From Streptomyces abyssomicinicus (GTDB lineage Bacteria > Actinomycetota > Actinomycetes > Streptomycetales > Streptomycetaceae), in contig NZ_BBZI01000009.1 of assembly GCF_008974245.1 (NCBI RefSeq), positions 496,370 to 560,369 of the forward strand: 64,000 nt of DNA. Direction: 5' to 3'. Below, piece by piece: positions 50,037-59,776 of the stretch. Position 1 is the stretch's first letter. Every line of letters starts with the position of its first letter. The notes beneath the pieces were generated by a model that saw only the letters and a list, made by a program, of their open reading frames with translations, made no database searches and had not been told where the DNA came from. The position numbers and the translations under genes are program-made.

Positions 50037-52403
50037 GTGTCGTCTCTCGCGCTGTACCGCCGCTACCGCCCCGAGTCCTTCGCCGAGGTCATCGGGCAGG
50101 AGCATGTCACCGACCCGCTGCAGCAGGCGCTGCGGAACAACCGGGTCAATCACGCGTACCTGTTCAGCGGTCCGCGCGGCTGCGGCAAGACGACCAGCGC
50201 CCGCATCCTGGCCCGCTGCCTGAACTGCGAGCAGGGCCCGACGCCGACCCCGTGCGGCGAGTGCCAGTCCTGCCGTGACCTGGCGCGCAACGGCCCGGGC
50301 TCCATCGACGTCATCGAGATCGACGCCGCCTCGCACGGTGGTGTGGACGACGCCCGTGAGCTGCGGGAGAAGGCGTTCTTCGGCCCGGCGTCGAGCCGCT
50401 ACAAGATCTACATCATCGACGAGGCGCACATGGTCACCCCGCAGGGCTTCAACGCCCTGCTGAAGGTGGTCGAGGAGCCTCCGGAGCACCTCAAGTTCAT
50501 CTTCGCGACCACGGAGCCGGAGAAGGTCATCGGCACCATCCGCTCCCGGACGCACCACTATCCCTTCCGGCTGGTCCCGCCCGGCACGCTGCGGGAGTAC
50601 CTCGGCGACGTCTGCGGCCGCGAGCGGATCCCGGTGGAGGAGGGCGTGCTGCCGCTGGTGGTGCGCGCGGGCGCCGGTTCGGTGCGTGACTCGATGTCGG
50701 TGATGGACCAGCTCCTCGCCGGCGCCGGCGAGGACGGCGTGACGTACGCCATGGCCACCTCGCTGCTCGGCTACACCGACGGTTCGCTGCTGGACTCCGT
50801 GGTCGAGGCCTTCGCCACCGGGGACGGCGCGGCGGCCTTCGAGGTGGTCGACCAGGTCATCGAGGGCGGCAACGACCCGCGGCGTTTCGTCGCGGACCTG
50901 CTGGAGCGGCTGCGTGACCTGGTGATCCTGGCCGCGGTGCCGGACGCGGCGGACAAGGGACTGATCGACGCCCCCGCCGATGTGCTGGAGCGGATGGGTG
51001 CCCAGGCATCGGTGTTCGGCCCGGCCGAGCTGAGCCGGGCGGCCGACATCGTCAACGAGGGCCTCACCGAGATGCGGGGCACGGCCTCGCCGCGGCTGCA
51101 GCTCGAACTGATCTGCGCCCGGGTGCTGCTGCCGGCCGCGTACGGGGACGAGCGGTCGCTGATGGCGCGGCTGGACCGGATAGAGCGCGGGGGCGGCTTC
51201 GCCGCCGGCGGGGGAGCACCGGCCATGGGGTACGCCCCCGGGCCGGACGCGCACGGTCCCGCCGCCGCCCGGGCGGCGGTCCGGCCGGGCGGGGCCGGCC
51301 CGCAGGCCGGTGGCGGCCCCGCACCGGGCCCGGCCCCGGCGGCGCCTCCCGCACCCGCACCCGCCCCCGCACCCGCCGCGGCGCCGCAGGCCTCGCCGGT
51401 CTCCCCGCAGCCCTCGCCCGCCGCCCCGCCGGTGCCGGCACCCGCCCCGGAGCAGGCCCCCGCGGCCCCGGCTTCTGCGGCGGCGCCCTCCGCCGCGCCC
51501 GGCGCGTGGCCCACGGCCGCCCCGGCGGGCGGCGGTCGTCGTCCCGGCGGCTGGCCCACCGCGGCCGCGGCCGGGGGCGGTGCCCCGGCGGCCCGTCCGT
51601 CCGCGCCCGCACAGGCTCCGGCCCAGGCCCCGGGCCCCGCCCATGCTCCCGCCGCGGCGGCCTCCGGCGGCCCCGCCGCCCCACCGGCGCAGACCGCGCC
51701 GACGGGCGGACTCGACCCGCGGAACCTGTGGCCCAACATCCTCGAGGCGGTGAAGAACCGCCGCCGGTTCACCTGGATCCTGCTCAGCCAGAACGCGCAC
51801 GTGGCGGGCTTCGACGGCACCACCCTCCAGGTGGGCTTCGTCAACGCCGGAGCCCGGGACAACTTCTCCGGCAGCGGCAGCGAGGACGTGCTCCGGGCGG
51901 CGCTGGCCGAGGAGTTCAACGTCCAGTGGAGGATCGACGCCGTGGTCGACCCGAGCGGCGGCTCCGCGGCGCCGGCCGCGGGCGGCGGTTACGGCGGTGG
52001 TGGTCACGGCGGCGCGGGCCACAGCGGTGGAGGCCCGGGCGGCGGCCACGGAGCCGGACCGGGCGGCGGTTTCGGCGGCGGACCCGGTGGCGGTTTCGGC
52101 GGTGGCGCCGGTGCGGGCGGGGGCGGGGCCACGGGCCATCAGGCTTCCGCGCCGCCCCAGCACGCCTCCGCCGCGTCCCCCGCGCAGCAGTCCCCGGCGC
52201 CCGCCCCGCGGCAGGACCGCCCGTCCTCGTCCCCGCGGCAGCAGGCGCCCGAGCCCGCTCCCGCGCCGCGGAGGATCGTGGCGCCGGAGGACGACATGCC
52301 GGCCCCGGACGACCCCGACCTGGACGAGTCGGCCCTCTCCGGCCACGAGCTGATCGTGCGTGAGCTCGGCGCCACGGTGGTCGAGGAGGTCGTCCACGAG
52401 TGA
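50037..52403 (+). CDS. dnaX: DNA polymerase III subunits gamma/tau
   Basis: A 788-residue clamp-loader ATPase. GTG 50037 opens S-S-L-A-L-Y-R-R-Y-R-P, the family N-terminus; no good ribosome site precedes it, so leaderless initiation is possible. Walker A is G-P-R-G-C-G-K-T-T near 41-49. A four-cysteine zinc module lies in C-L-N-C...C-G-E-C-Q-S-C, Walker B is I-I-D-E-A-H, and a sensor-2 region follows. A Pro/Ala/Gly linker spans about 385-560, then a conserved module (L-W-P-N-I-L-E-A-V-K-N-R-R-R-F) and a Gly/His-rich tail. It loads the sliding clamp and links polymerases. Confidence 0.97.
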   Translation: MSSLALYRRYRPESFAEVIGQEHVTDPLQQALRNNRVNHAYLFSGPRGCGKTTSARILARCLNCEQGPTPTPCGECQSCRDLARNGPGSIDVIEIDAASHGGVDDARELREKAFFGPASSRYKIYIIDEAHMVTPQGFNALLKVVEEPPEHLKFIFATTEPEKVIGTIRSRTHHYPFRLVPPGTLREYLGDVCGRERIPVEEGVLPLVVRAGAGSVRDSMSVMDQLLAGAGEDGVTYAMATSLLGYTDGSLLDSVVEAFATGDGAAAFEVVDQVIEGGNDPRRFVADLLERLRDLVILAAVPDAADKGLIDAPADVLERMGAQASVFGPAELSRAADIVNEGLTEMRGTASPRLQLELICARVLLPAAYGDERSLMARLDRIERGGGFAAGGGAPAMGYAPGPDAHGPAAARAAVRPGGAGPQAGGGPAPGPAPAAPPAPAPAPAPAAAPQASPVSPQPSPAAPPVPAPAPEQAPAAPASAAAPSAAPGAWPTAAPAGGGRRPGGWPTAAAAGGGAPAARPSAPAQAPAQAPGPAHAPAAAASGGPAAPPAQTAPTGGLDPRNLWPNILEAVKNRRRFTWILLSQNAHVAGFDGTTLQVGFVNAGARDNFSGSGSEDVLRAALAEEFNVQWRIDAVVDPSGGSAAPAAGGGYGGGGHGGAGHSGGGPGGGHGAGPGGGFGGGPGGGFGGGAGAGGGGATGHQASAPPQHASAASPAQQSPAPAPRQDRPSSSPRQQAPEPAPAPRRIVAPEDDMPAPDDPDLDESALSGHELIVRELGATVVEEVVHE

Positions 52404-52436
52404 CGGCCCGGGCCGGTTCGGAGGAAGCTACGAGCC

Positions 52437-52462
52437 GGCCCGCCGTCCATGCTGGGCGGGCC
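52437..52462 (+). terminator. Terminator of dnaX
   Basis: GGCCCGCC and GGCGGGCC pair around a 10-nt loop, 34 bp after the dnaX stop. Confidence 0.6.
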
Positions 52463-52500
52463 CTACAAGGCGCGGCCGGTTCGCCCGTTAGGCTGAGCAC

Positions 52501-53754
<1,254 letters not shown>

Positions 53755-54056
53755 CCCGTCTGACCCGTCGTCCCCACCGCAGAGCACAGGCCCCGGACTC
53801 CGGGCCCATCGAGGGCCGGAATCCGGGGCCTGATCTTTGCGCTGCGTCATCCACCTTTCCCCAAAGCCATTCCATCGAGTGAGCGATGGGCGGTATGGCT
53901 GACTGGGGTCCGGACCCCAACTAGTGTGCCCCGCGAGCGTTCCGGCACTTGGCCCACAGGCATTGCGATGTCCTGGCCCGGTGCCACAGTGGGGGCATGC
54001 GCAGCACAGACCGACGACTGACAGGCGACGGACACGTGAGGGGGTGAGGTCCGGTC
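53755..54056. other. Intergenic region after purD
   Basis: It contains the purD terminator hairpin (53787-53832) and a gene-free stretch leading to the GTG at 54057. I recognise no riboswitch fold. Confidence 0.5.
53787..53832 (+). terminator. Terminator of purD
   Basis: CAGGCCCCGGA (53787-53797) pairs with TCCGGGGCCTG (53822-53832). GGGCCC/GGGCC pairs inside lengthen the stem. ATCTTTG follows. Confidence 0.75.
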
Positions 54057-56360
54057 GTGACCGGTACGGGCATGGAGGCCGCGCCGGGCCCACGGGCCAG
54101 GGCGCTGGCCGTACTGCGCGTCCGGGGCTGGGCGCTGGGCACGGCGCTGCTGCCGGCCGCGGTCCTCGTGGTGCTGGTCGCGGGGGGTGCCACCGGGCGC
54201 CTGGCCGGGCCGTTCTGGGACCTGTCGCGGCTGGTGACCGCCGTCCTGGCCGTGCTGGTGCTGTGCGCCGCGGCGGCGGTCTCGCTGGTGGTCGCGCGCT
54301 CCCGTCCGGCCACCAGCCCGACGGTCCCGATCCCCGAGCGCTCCGCGCCCGACCTCTACCGGCTGGTCCGGGACCTCGCCGACCGGCTGGGCGTCCCCGC
54401 GCCGTCCGCCATAGAGCTGACCCCGGACTGCGACAGCTGGCTGGAGGACCGCTCGCATCCGGCCCACGAGGCCGGGTCCGGCCGGCGGATCTCCGTGCTG
54501 CGCCGTCTGACCGATCCGCACCGGCGTGACCGCACGGCCCCGGTGCTGGTGATCGGCTCACCGTTCCTGTGGTGGATGCGGGTGGGCGAACTGCGCGCGG
54601 TGCTCGCGCCGGTGGTGGCCGGCACCGGCCCTTCCGCGCACCCGGACATAGCCGCCGCCCGGCGGTTCGTGCGCGGTCTCGACGCGGCGATGGCCGTGGC
54701 TGCGGACGGCCGGCGGAGCGGGGCGGCCCGGCTGGCGCTCGGCGGGGTGGCGCGCGTGGTGCGGCTGATGCTGCGCGGCTGCGCGCCGCACGCCGCGGAG
54801 ATGGAGCGCGGGGTGGCCGCGGCGGCCGCCGAGCGTGCACAGGCTGTGGACCACGGGCTGCGCGTCGTCGCCCAGGAGCAGGTCGGGCTCGCCTACGCGG
54901 GCTGGGACCGGCTGCTGACCCGGGTGGCGCTGCCGGCCTGGCGGATGCGGCGGTGGCCGGCCCGGCTGGACGTCGGCGTGGTCGCCGCGCTCACCGAGCT
55001 CTCCCGCCGGGACCGGCTGGCGGAGGGCTTCGCCTCCCGGCTCGGCGAGCGCCCGGCGTGCGACCTGCTGGAGGAGCCGGGGGTGGTCGACGAGGCGACC
55101 TCGCTGCTCGCGGCCCGCCTCTTCCACGGCGCGCCCGCCGGCCCCGCCGGGCAGTGGGCCCCGGTGGAGTGGCAGGAGTACCCGGAGGAAGTGGTGGACC
55201 GCGCCTGGCGCACCGACGCGGACCGCCTCCACCGCGTCCTGGACAGCCTCGGCCCCCACCGCGCCCCGGGGGACCGCAGTCTCGCCCGCGTCCTGGACCA
55301 CCTGGCCCACGCCACCGAGCTTCCCGCCCCTCCGCCCGCGGACGACGCCACCTCCGCCCCCGGCCGGGCGCCCTCCGCGGCTGCCGAAGGCCCCGTGCCT
55401 GCCGCCGCGGACACCGGTCCGCCCGCCGGCGACGCGGCGGTGGTTCCGGGCAGCACGCCGTCCACGGCTTCCGGCGAGCGGCCGTCCACCGCCGGGGCCG
55501 CCAGGGCCGCCGACGGTGCTCCGGCGTCCGCCGGTGCGGACACCGATTCGCCCACCGGTGAGACGAACCCCGTTCCCGGCCGGGCGTCGTCCGCTGTCGA
55601 GAGCGCCCCGGCGCCGGGCGCCGCCGCAGCAGCCACTGCGACCCCGGACGACGCGACCACCGCCCCCGGCGAGCCGTCCGCCTCCGCGGGCGATACGGCT
55701 TCCACGGCTCCCGACAGTGCCCCGTCCACCGCCGGCAGCGCACCGTCCACCGCCGGCGGCACCCCGGCGCCGCCCGATGCCGGGGCATCCGCCCCCGCGG
55801 CCACGCCGCCGCCCGGCGCGGAACCGGACGAGGCCGCCGAGCCCACCGAGGCCGCCCAGGCGGAGGGGACGTACGGGACCGAGGAGACGCACGGGACGGA
55901 GGGGACGCACGGGACCGGTGCGGCCGATCCGCTGCGGGACAACGAGCGGGCCGCCGCGCTGGCCGCCGGGATCACCGCCGAGCTGGCCCGCGAGGAGGCG
56001 CACGCCGCGCGGGAGGGGAGCCACGGCCCGGCGGCGGCCGGGGCAGGCGGACCGGGCGCCGGGGCGACCTGGTGGGACGACGGGCGGCTCCCGCTGCTCC
56101 CGCCCCCGCCACCGCGCTCCGGCCGGGACCTGCTGGCCGACCACGTCACCGCCATGGTCTGCTGCGCCGCCGTCGACACGGCCGGCGCGGCCCCGGGGCT
56201 GGACTGGCTGGACGGCCCCGCCCTCCTGGTGCGCGGCGAACGCGTCGCCGATCTGGGTCCCCGGGTGCTGAGCCTGGTCGAGGAGGGGGACCCCGTGCCC
56301 CTGCGCGCCTGGCTGCGCGACCTGGGCGTACGCACGGAGAAGCCGGTACGGCTGGTGTGA
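54057..56360 (+). CDS. Membrane protein with a degenerate M48-peptidase-like domain and disordered tail
   Basis: A 767-residue protein; GTG 54057. Two N-terminal spans (about 27-46 and 58-81) precede a domain whose layout follows M48 metallopeptidases: A-I-E-L-T-P-D-C-D near 120, L-V-I-G-S-P-F-L-W-W near 165 and V-G-E-L-R-A-V-L-A-P-V-V-A-G near 177-190. True M48 enzymes have H-E-L-x-H at the last place; here it is A-P-V-V-A, so zinc and catalysis are lost. A Thr/Ala/Pro-rich tail (about 425-630) leads to a conserved C-terminal 110 residues. It may bind peptides or serve as a scaffold. Confidence 0.75.
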   Translation: MTGTGMEAAPGPRARALAVLRVRGWALGTALLPAAVLVVLVAGGATGRLAGPFWDLSRLVTAVLAVLVLCAAAAVSLVVARSRPATSPTVPIPERSAPDLYRLVRDLADRLGVPAPSAIELTPDCDSWLEDRSHPAHEAGSGRRISVLRRLTDPHRRDRTAPVLVIGSPFLWWMRVGELRAVLAPVVAGTGPSAHPDIAAARRFVRGLDAAMAVAADGRRSGAARLALGGVARVVRLMLRGCAPHAAEMERGVAAAAAERAQAVDHGLRVVAQEQVGLAYAGWDRLLTRVALPAWRMRRWPARLDVGVVAALTELSRRDRLAEGFASRLGERPACDLLEEPGVVDEATSLLAARLFHGAPAGPAGQWAPVEWQEYPEEVVDRAWRTDADRLHRVLDSLGPHRAPGDRSLARVLDHLAHATELPAPPPADDATSAPGRAPSAAAEGPVPAAADTGPPAGDAAVVPGSTPSTASGERPSTAGAARAADGAPASAGADTDSPTGETNPVPGRASSAVESAPAPGAAAAATATPDDATTAPGEPSASAGDTASTAPDSAPSTAGSAPSTAGGTPAPPDAGASAPAATPPPGAEPDEAAEPTEAAQAEGTYGTEETHGTEGTHGTGAADPLRDNERAAALAAGITAELAREEAHAAREGSHGPAAAGAGGPGAGATWWDDGRLPLLPPPPPRSGRDLLADHVTAMVCCAAVDTAGAAPGLDWLDGPALLVRGERVADLGPRVLSLVEEGDPVPLRAWLRDLGVRTEKPVRLV

Positions 56361-56491
56361 CCGGGCGGCCCCCGCCGGACACCGCCGGCGGGGGGAGACG
56401 GCACACATGGCGCCCGCGGGGAACGGCGCTGTGGGGAGGACCCGGGGACACGAGCCGGGTGCAGGGAGAAGTCCAGGGAGGGGAGCTGTAC

Positions 56492-57946
56492 ATGGGGCCT
56501 GAGCGGATCCGCCGCTGGGAGTCGGGGGCGCTCGCGCACGGCGTGTCGGATCCGTTCGGCCAGGGGCCCTTACCGTGGCTGCGCGGCGGCGAGACGTACT
56601 TCGACGACACCGGCAACGTGGTGCCCTGGTACGTGGACGAGCCGGGCCCGCGGCCCGGTGGCCCGCGTCCCGCGGACGACGTGCACCGGCAGATCAAAGG
56701 CTTCGCCTCGCCCGGCGCCGTCGCGCCCGGCGAGCCGATCGATTTCCGGATCACCGTCGAGCCGCCGCAGGAGTTCGGCATCGACGTCTACCGGATCGGC
56801 CACTACGACGGCCACGGCGCCGCCAAGGTGACCAGCAGTCCCCGGCTGGCCGGGCTGGTCCAGCCGCCGCCCCTGGTCGCCGACCGCACGGTCTCCTGCC
56901 ACCACTGGTGGCTCTCCTGGCGGCTGACCGTGCCGGCCGACTGGCAGGTCGGCGCGTACGTCGCCGTGCTCACCACCGCCGACGGCCACCGCTCGCACGT
57001 CCCCTTCACGGTCCGCGACGGCCGCCCGGCCGACCTGCTGCTCCTGCTGCCGGACATCACCTGGCAGGCGTACAACCTGTACCCGGAGGACGGCCGCACC
57101 GGTGCCAGCCTCTACCACGCCTGGGACACCGGCGGCGGGCTGCTCGGCGAGGCGGACGCCGCCACCACGGTCTCCTTCGACCGCCCCTACGCGGGGTCCG
57201 GGATGCCCCTGCACGTCGGGCACGCCTACGACTTCGTCCGCTGGGCCGAGCGGTACGGCTACGACCTCGCCTACGCCGACGCCCGCGATCTGCACGCCGG
57301 CCGCGTCGACCCGGGCCGCTACCGGGGCCTGGTCTTCCCCGGCCACGACGAGTACTGGTCGAAACCGATGCGCCGGGCCGTGGAACTCGCCCGCGACCAG
57401 GGCACCTCCCTGGTCTTCCTCTCCGCCAACACCATGTACTGGCAGGTCGAGCTGGGCCCGTCCGCCTCCGGCGAGCCGGACCGGATGCTGACCTGCCGCA
57501 AGCGCCGGGGGCCGGGCCGGCCGGTGCTCTGGCGGGAGATCGACCGGGCCGAGCAGGAGGTGCTCGGCATCCAGTACGGAGGCCAGGTGCCCGAACCCGG
57601 GCCGATGACCGTCCGCAACGCGGGCCACTGGCTGTGGGAGGGCTCCGGCATCTCGGAGGGCGAGGAGATCCCCGGCCTGGTGGCCGGGGAGGCGGACCGC
57701 TACTTCCCGCGCGCCCCGCTCCCCGGGCACGACGAGCGGGTGCTGCTCGCCCACTCGCCCTACCGGGACTCCGCGGGCGTCCGGCGGCACCAGGAGACGT
57801 CCCTGTACCGGGCGCCGTCCGGCGCGCTGGTCTTCGCCTCCGGGACGTTCGCCTGGTCCCCCGCCCTGGACCGGCCCGGCCACGTCGACCCGCGGATCCA
57901 GAAGGCGACCGCCAACCTGCTGGACCGCATCTGCAAGCGGGACTGA
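56492..57946 (+). CDS. N,N-dimethylformamidase beta-subunit-like protein
   Basis: A 484-residue protein from ATG 56492, which follows GGGAGGGGAG. Residues about 65-185 form an Ig-like domain (D-F-R-I-T-V-E, F-G-I-D-V-Y-R-I-G-H-Y-D-G). The large C-terminal domain has W-Q-A-Y-N-L-Y-P-E-D-G-R-T-G-A-S-L-Y, F-P-G-H-D-E-Y-W-S and F-L-S-A-N-T-M-Y-W-Q motifs, as in the large subunit of dimethylformamidase and related proteins. DMFase also needs a small subunit, which is absent here, so a different amide hydrolase or a structural role is likely. There is no signal peptide. It lies between purD and purC. Confidence 0.88.
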   Translation: MGPERIRRWESGALAHGVSDPFGQGPLPWLRGGETYFDDTGNVVPWYVDEPGPRPGGPRPADDVHRQIKGFASPGAVAPGEPIDFRITVEPPQEFGIDVYRIGHYDGHGAAKVTSSPRLAGLVQPPPLVADRTVSCHHWWLSWRLTVPADWQVGAYVAVLTTADGHRSHVPFTVRDGRPADLLLLLPDITWQAYNLYPEDGRTGASLYHAWDTGGGLLGEADAATTVSFDRPYAGSGMPLHVGHAYDFVRWAERYGYDLAYADARDLHAGRVDPGRYRGLVFPGHDEYWSKPMRRAVELARDQGTSLVFLSANTMYWQVELGPSASGEPDRMLTCRKRRGPGRPVLWREIDRAEQEVLGIQYGGQVPEPGPMTVRNAGHWLWEGSGISEGEEIPGLVAGEADRYFPRAPLPGHDERVLLAHSPYRDSAGVRRHQETSLYRAPSGALVFASGTFAWSPALDRPGHVDPRIQKATANLLDRICKRD

Positions 57947-58112
57947 ACGGACCGCCCCGAACGGTTCCGCACCGCACCGCACCGCACCCCGCCCGCCCCG
58001 CCCCGCCCGTACTCCGCCCCGCCCCGCGCGCCGCACCCGCGTACCCCCGGACTGCCTCGGATCTCCCGGTACGGGAGAATCGAGGCATTGGACCAAACCA
58101 CGGGGAGGAACC

Positions 58113-59012
58113 GTGTCCGGATTCGTCGAAAAGCCCGAGCCGGTCGAGGTACCGGGCCTGGTACACCTGCACACCGGCAAGGTGCGCGATCTGTACCGCA
58201 ACGAGGCGGGCGACCTCGTGATGGTCGCCAGCGACCGCATCTCCGCCTACGACTGGGTGCTGCCCACCGAGATCCCCGACAAGGGCCGGGTGCTCACCCA
58301 GCTGTCCCTGTGGTGGTTCGACCAGCTCGCCGACCTGGTGCCGAACCACGTCCTGGACACCGAGCTGCCCGAGGGCGCTCCCGAGGACTGGGCCGGCCGC
58401 ACCCTGGTCTGCAAGAACCTCGAGATGGTTCCGGTGGAGTGCGTGGCCCGCGGCTACCTCACCGGTTCCGGCCTGCTCGAGTACCGGGAGTCCCGCACGG
58501 TCTGCGGGCTCGCCCTCCCCGAGGGCCTGGTGGACGGCTCGGAACTGCCCGCCCCGATCTTCACCCCGGCCACCAAGGCCGAGGTCGGCGAGCACGACGA
58601 GAACGTCTCCTACGAGGAGGTCGCCCGCAAGGTCGGCGCCGACGTCGCCGCGCAGCTGCGCCAGACCACCCTGGCCGTCTACGGACGCGCCCGGGACGTG
58701 GCCCGCGACCGCGGGATCATCCTGGCCGACACCAAGTTCGAGTTCGGCTTCGACGGCGATCGCCTGATCATCGCCGACGAGGTCCTCACCCCGGACTCCT
58801 CGCGCTTCTGGCCGTCCGACGTCTGGGAGCCGGGCCACGCCCAGCCGTCGTACGACAAGCAGTTCGTCCGCGACTGGCTGACCTCGGACGCCTCCGGCTG
58901 GGACCGCCGGAGCGAGCAGCCGCCGCCGGCCCTCCCCCAGGAGATCGTCGACGCGACCCGCGCCAAGTACGTCGAGGCCTACGAGCGCCTGACCGGCCTC
59001 CGCTGGAGCTGA
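58113..59012 (+). CDS. purC: Phosphoribosylaminoimidazole-succinocarboxamide synthase
   Basis: A 299-residue SAICAR synthetase of de novo purine synthesis (CAIR + Asp + ATP gives SAICAR). GTG 58113 follows GGGGAGGA. The ATP-binding G-K-V-R-D-L-Y is near 22-28. Next come S-D-R-I-S-A-Y-D near 41-48, V-E-C-V-A-R-G-Y-L-T-G-S near 110 and I-L-A-D-T-K-F-E-F-G near 205. The length fits the long actinobacterial/eukaryote-like form. It is followed by a terminator shared with tRNA-Gly on the other strand. Confidence 0.97.
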   Translation: MSGFVEKPEPVEVPGLVHLHTGKVRDLYRNEAGDLVMVASDRISAYDWVLPTEIPDKGRVLTQLSLWWFDQLADLVPNHVLDTELPEGAPEDWAGRTLVCKNLEMVPVECVARGYLTGSGLLEYRESRTVCGLALPEGLVDGSELPAPIFTPATKAEVGEHDENVSYEEVARKVGADVAAQLRQTTLAVYGRARDVARDRGIILADTKFEFGFDGDRLIIADEVLTPDSSRFWPSDVWEPGHAQPSYDKQFVRDWLTSDASGWDRRSEQPPPALPQEIVDATRAKYVEAYERLTGLRWS

Positions 59013-59025
59013 CGGCGGACACGAG

Positions 59026-59054
59026 GAAGCCCCCGGTCGATGACCGGGGGCTTC
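59026..59054. terminator. Shared hairpin between purC and tRNA-Gly
   Basis: GAAGCCCCCGGTC and GACCGGGGGCTTC form perfect 13-bp arms around ATG-containing bases, ending 6 bp from the tRNA 3' end. It works for both converging transcripts. Confidence 0.85.
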
Positions 59055-59059
59055 CTTCG

Positions 59060-59135
59060 TGGAGCGGACGACGAGGCTCGAACTCGCGACCTCAACCTTG
59101 GCAAGGTTGCGCTCTACCAACTGAGCTACGTCCGC
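59060..59135 (-). tRNA. tRNA-Gly(GCC), copy 1
   Basis: Minus strand: acceptor GCGGACG/CGTCCGC, anticodon GCC in CTTGCCA, T loop TTCGAGC, discriminator T and encoded CCA. 76 nt. The same sequence recurs at 63217-63292. Confidence 0.95.
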
Positions 59136-59158
59136 CTTGCGCCGTGGCGCGAGAGCAA

Positions 59159-59776
59159 CTATACCCAACCTCGTTCACGAGCGGTACGCGCCGCCGTATG
59201 ACGGTTCTCGGCGCCCAGCTTGGAGACGGCCGAGGACAGGTAGTTCCGGACGGTGCCCTGGGAGAGCCCGGCCCGCTCCGCGATCTCCGCGACCGGCGCC
59301 CCGTCCGAGGCCAGCTCCAGCACCTCGGCCTCCCGCGCGGTCAGCGGGGAGTCCCCCGCGGAGATCGCGTCGGCCGCCAACTCCGGGTCGACGTAACGGT
59401 TCCCCGCGTGCACGGTGCGGATGATCTCGGCCAGCCGCCGGGCGCTCACCGTCTTCGGCACGAACCCGCGCACCCCCGCCGCCAGCGCCCGCTTGAGGTG
59501 GCCGGGCTGCCCGTGGCTGGTCACCACCATCACCCTGCAACCGGGCAGCTCGGCCCGCAGCGCTGTGGCGACCTTCACACCGTCGAGCCCCGGCATCTGC
59601 AGGTCCAGCACGGCCACGTCGGGCCGGTGCGCCCGCGCCATGGCGAGCGCCTCGGGTCCGGTGGCGGCTTCGGCGACCACCACCAGGTCGTCCTCCAGGG
59701 CGAGCAGCGCGGCCAGCGCGCCGCGGATCAGGTGCTCGTCGTCGGCGAGCAGCAGCCGCACCGTGGTGGTGGTCAC
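59159..59776 (-). CDS. NarL/LuxR-family response regulator
   Basis: A 205-residue regulator. The receiver domain has D-D-E-H near 12, the phospho-acceptor in V-A-V-L-D-L-Q-M-P-G near 54, and T-S-H-G near 82 plus K in V-P-K-T near 105. The LuxR helix-turn-helix (about 143-200) reads L-T-A-R-E-A-E-V-L-E-L-A-S-D-G and L-S-Q-G-T-V-R-N-Y-L. It starts at GTG 59776, overlapping the kinase stop by 4 bp. With the kinase it forms a DesKR-like pair that probably controls the ABC exporter encoded upstream in the same direction. Confidence 0.94.
   Translation of the reverse strand: MTTTTVRLLLADDEHLIRGALAALLALEDDLVVVAEAATGPEALAMARAHRPDVAVLDLQMPGLDGVKVATALRAELPGCRVMVVTSHGQPGHLKRALAAGVRGFVPKTVSARRLAEIIRTVHAGNRYVDPELAADAISAGDSPLTAREAEVLELASDGAPVAEIAERAGLSQGTVRNYLSSAVSKLGAENRHTAARTARERGWV

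Noticed and set aside
49848..52397. A long frame antisense to dnaX
   Set aside because: The plus strand encodes a complete, recognisable clamp-loader subunit. The antisense frame is a by-product of high third-position GC.
50037..52403. Programmed frameshift making a short gamma subunit from dnaX
   Set aside because: I see no A-rich slippery sequence of the Escherichia coli type before the linker, so two products cannot be claimed.
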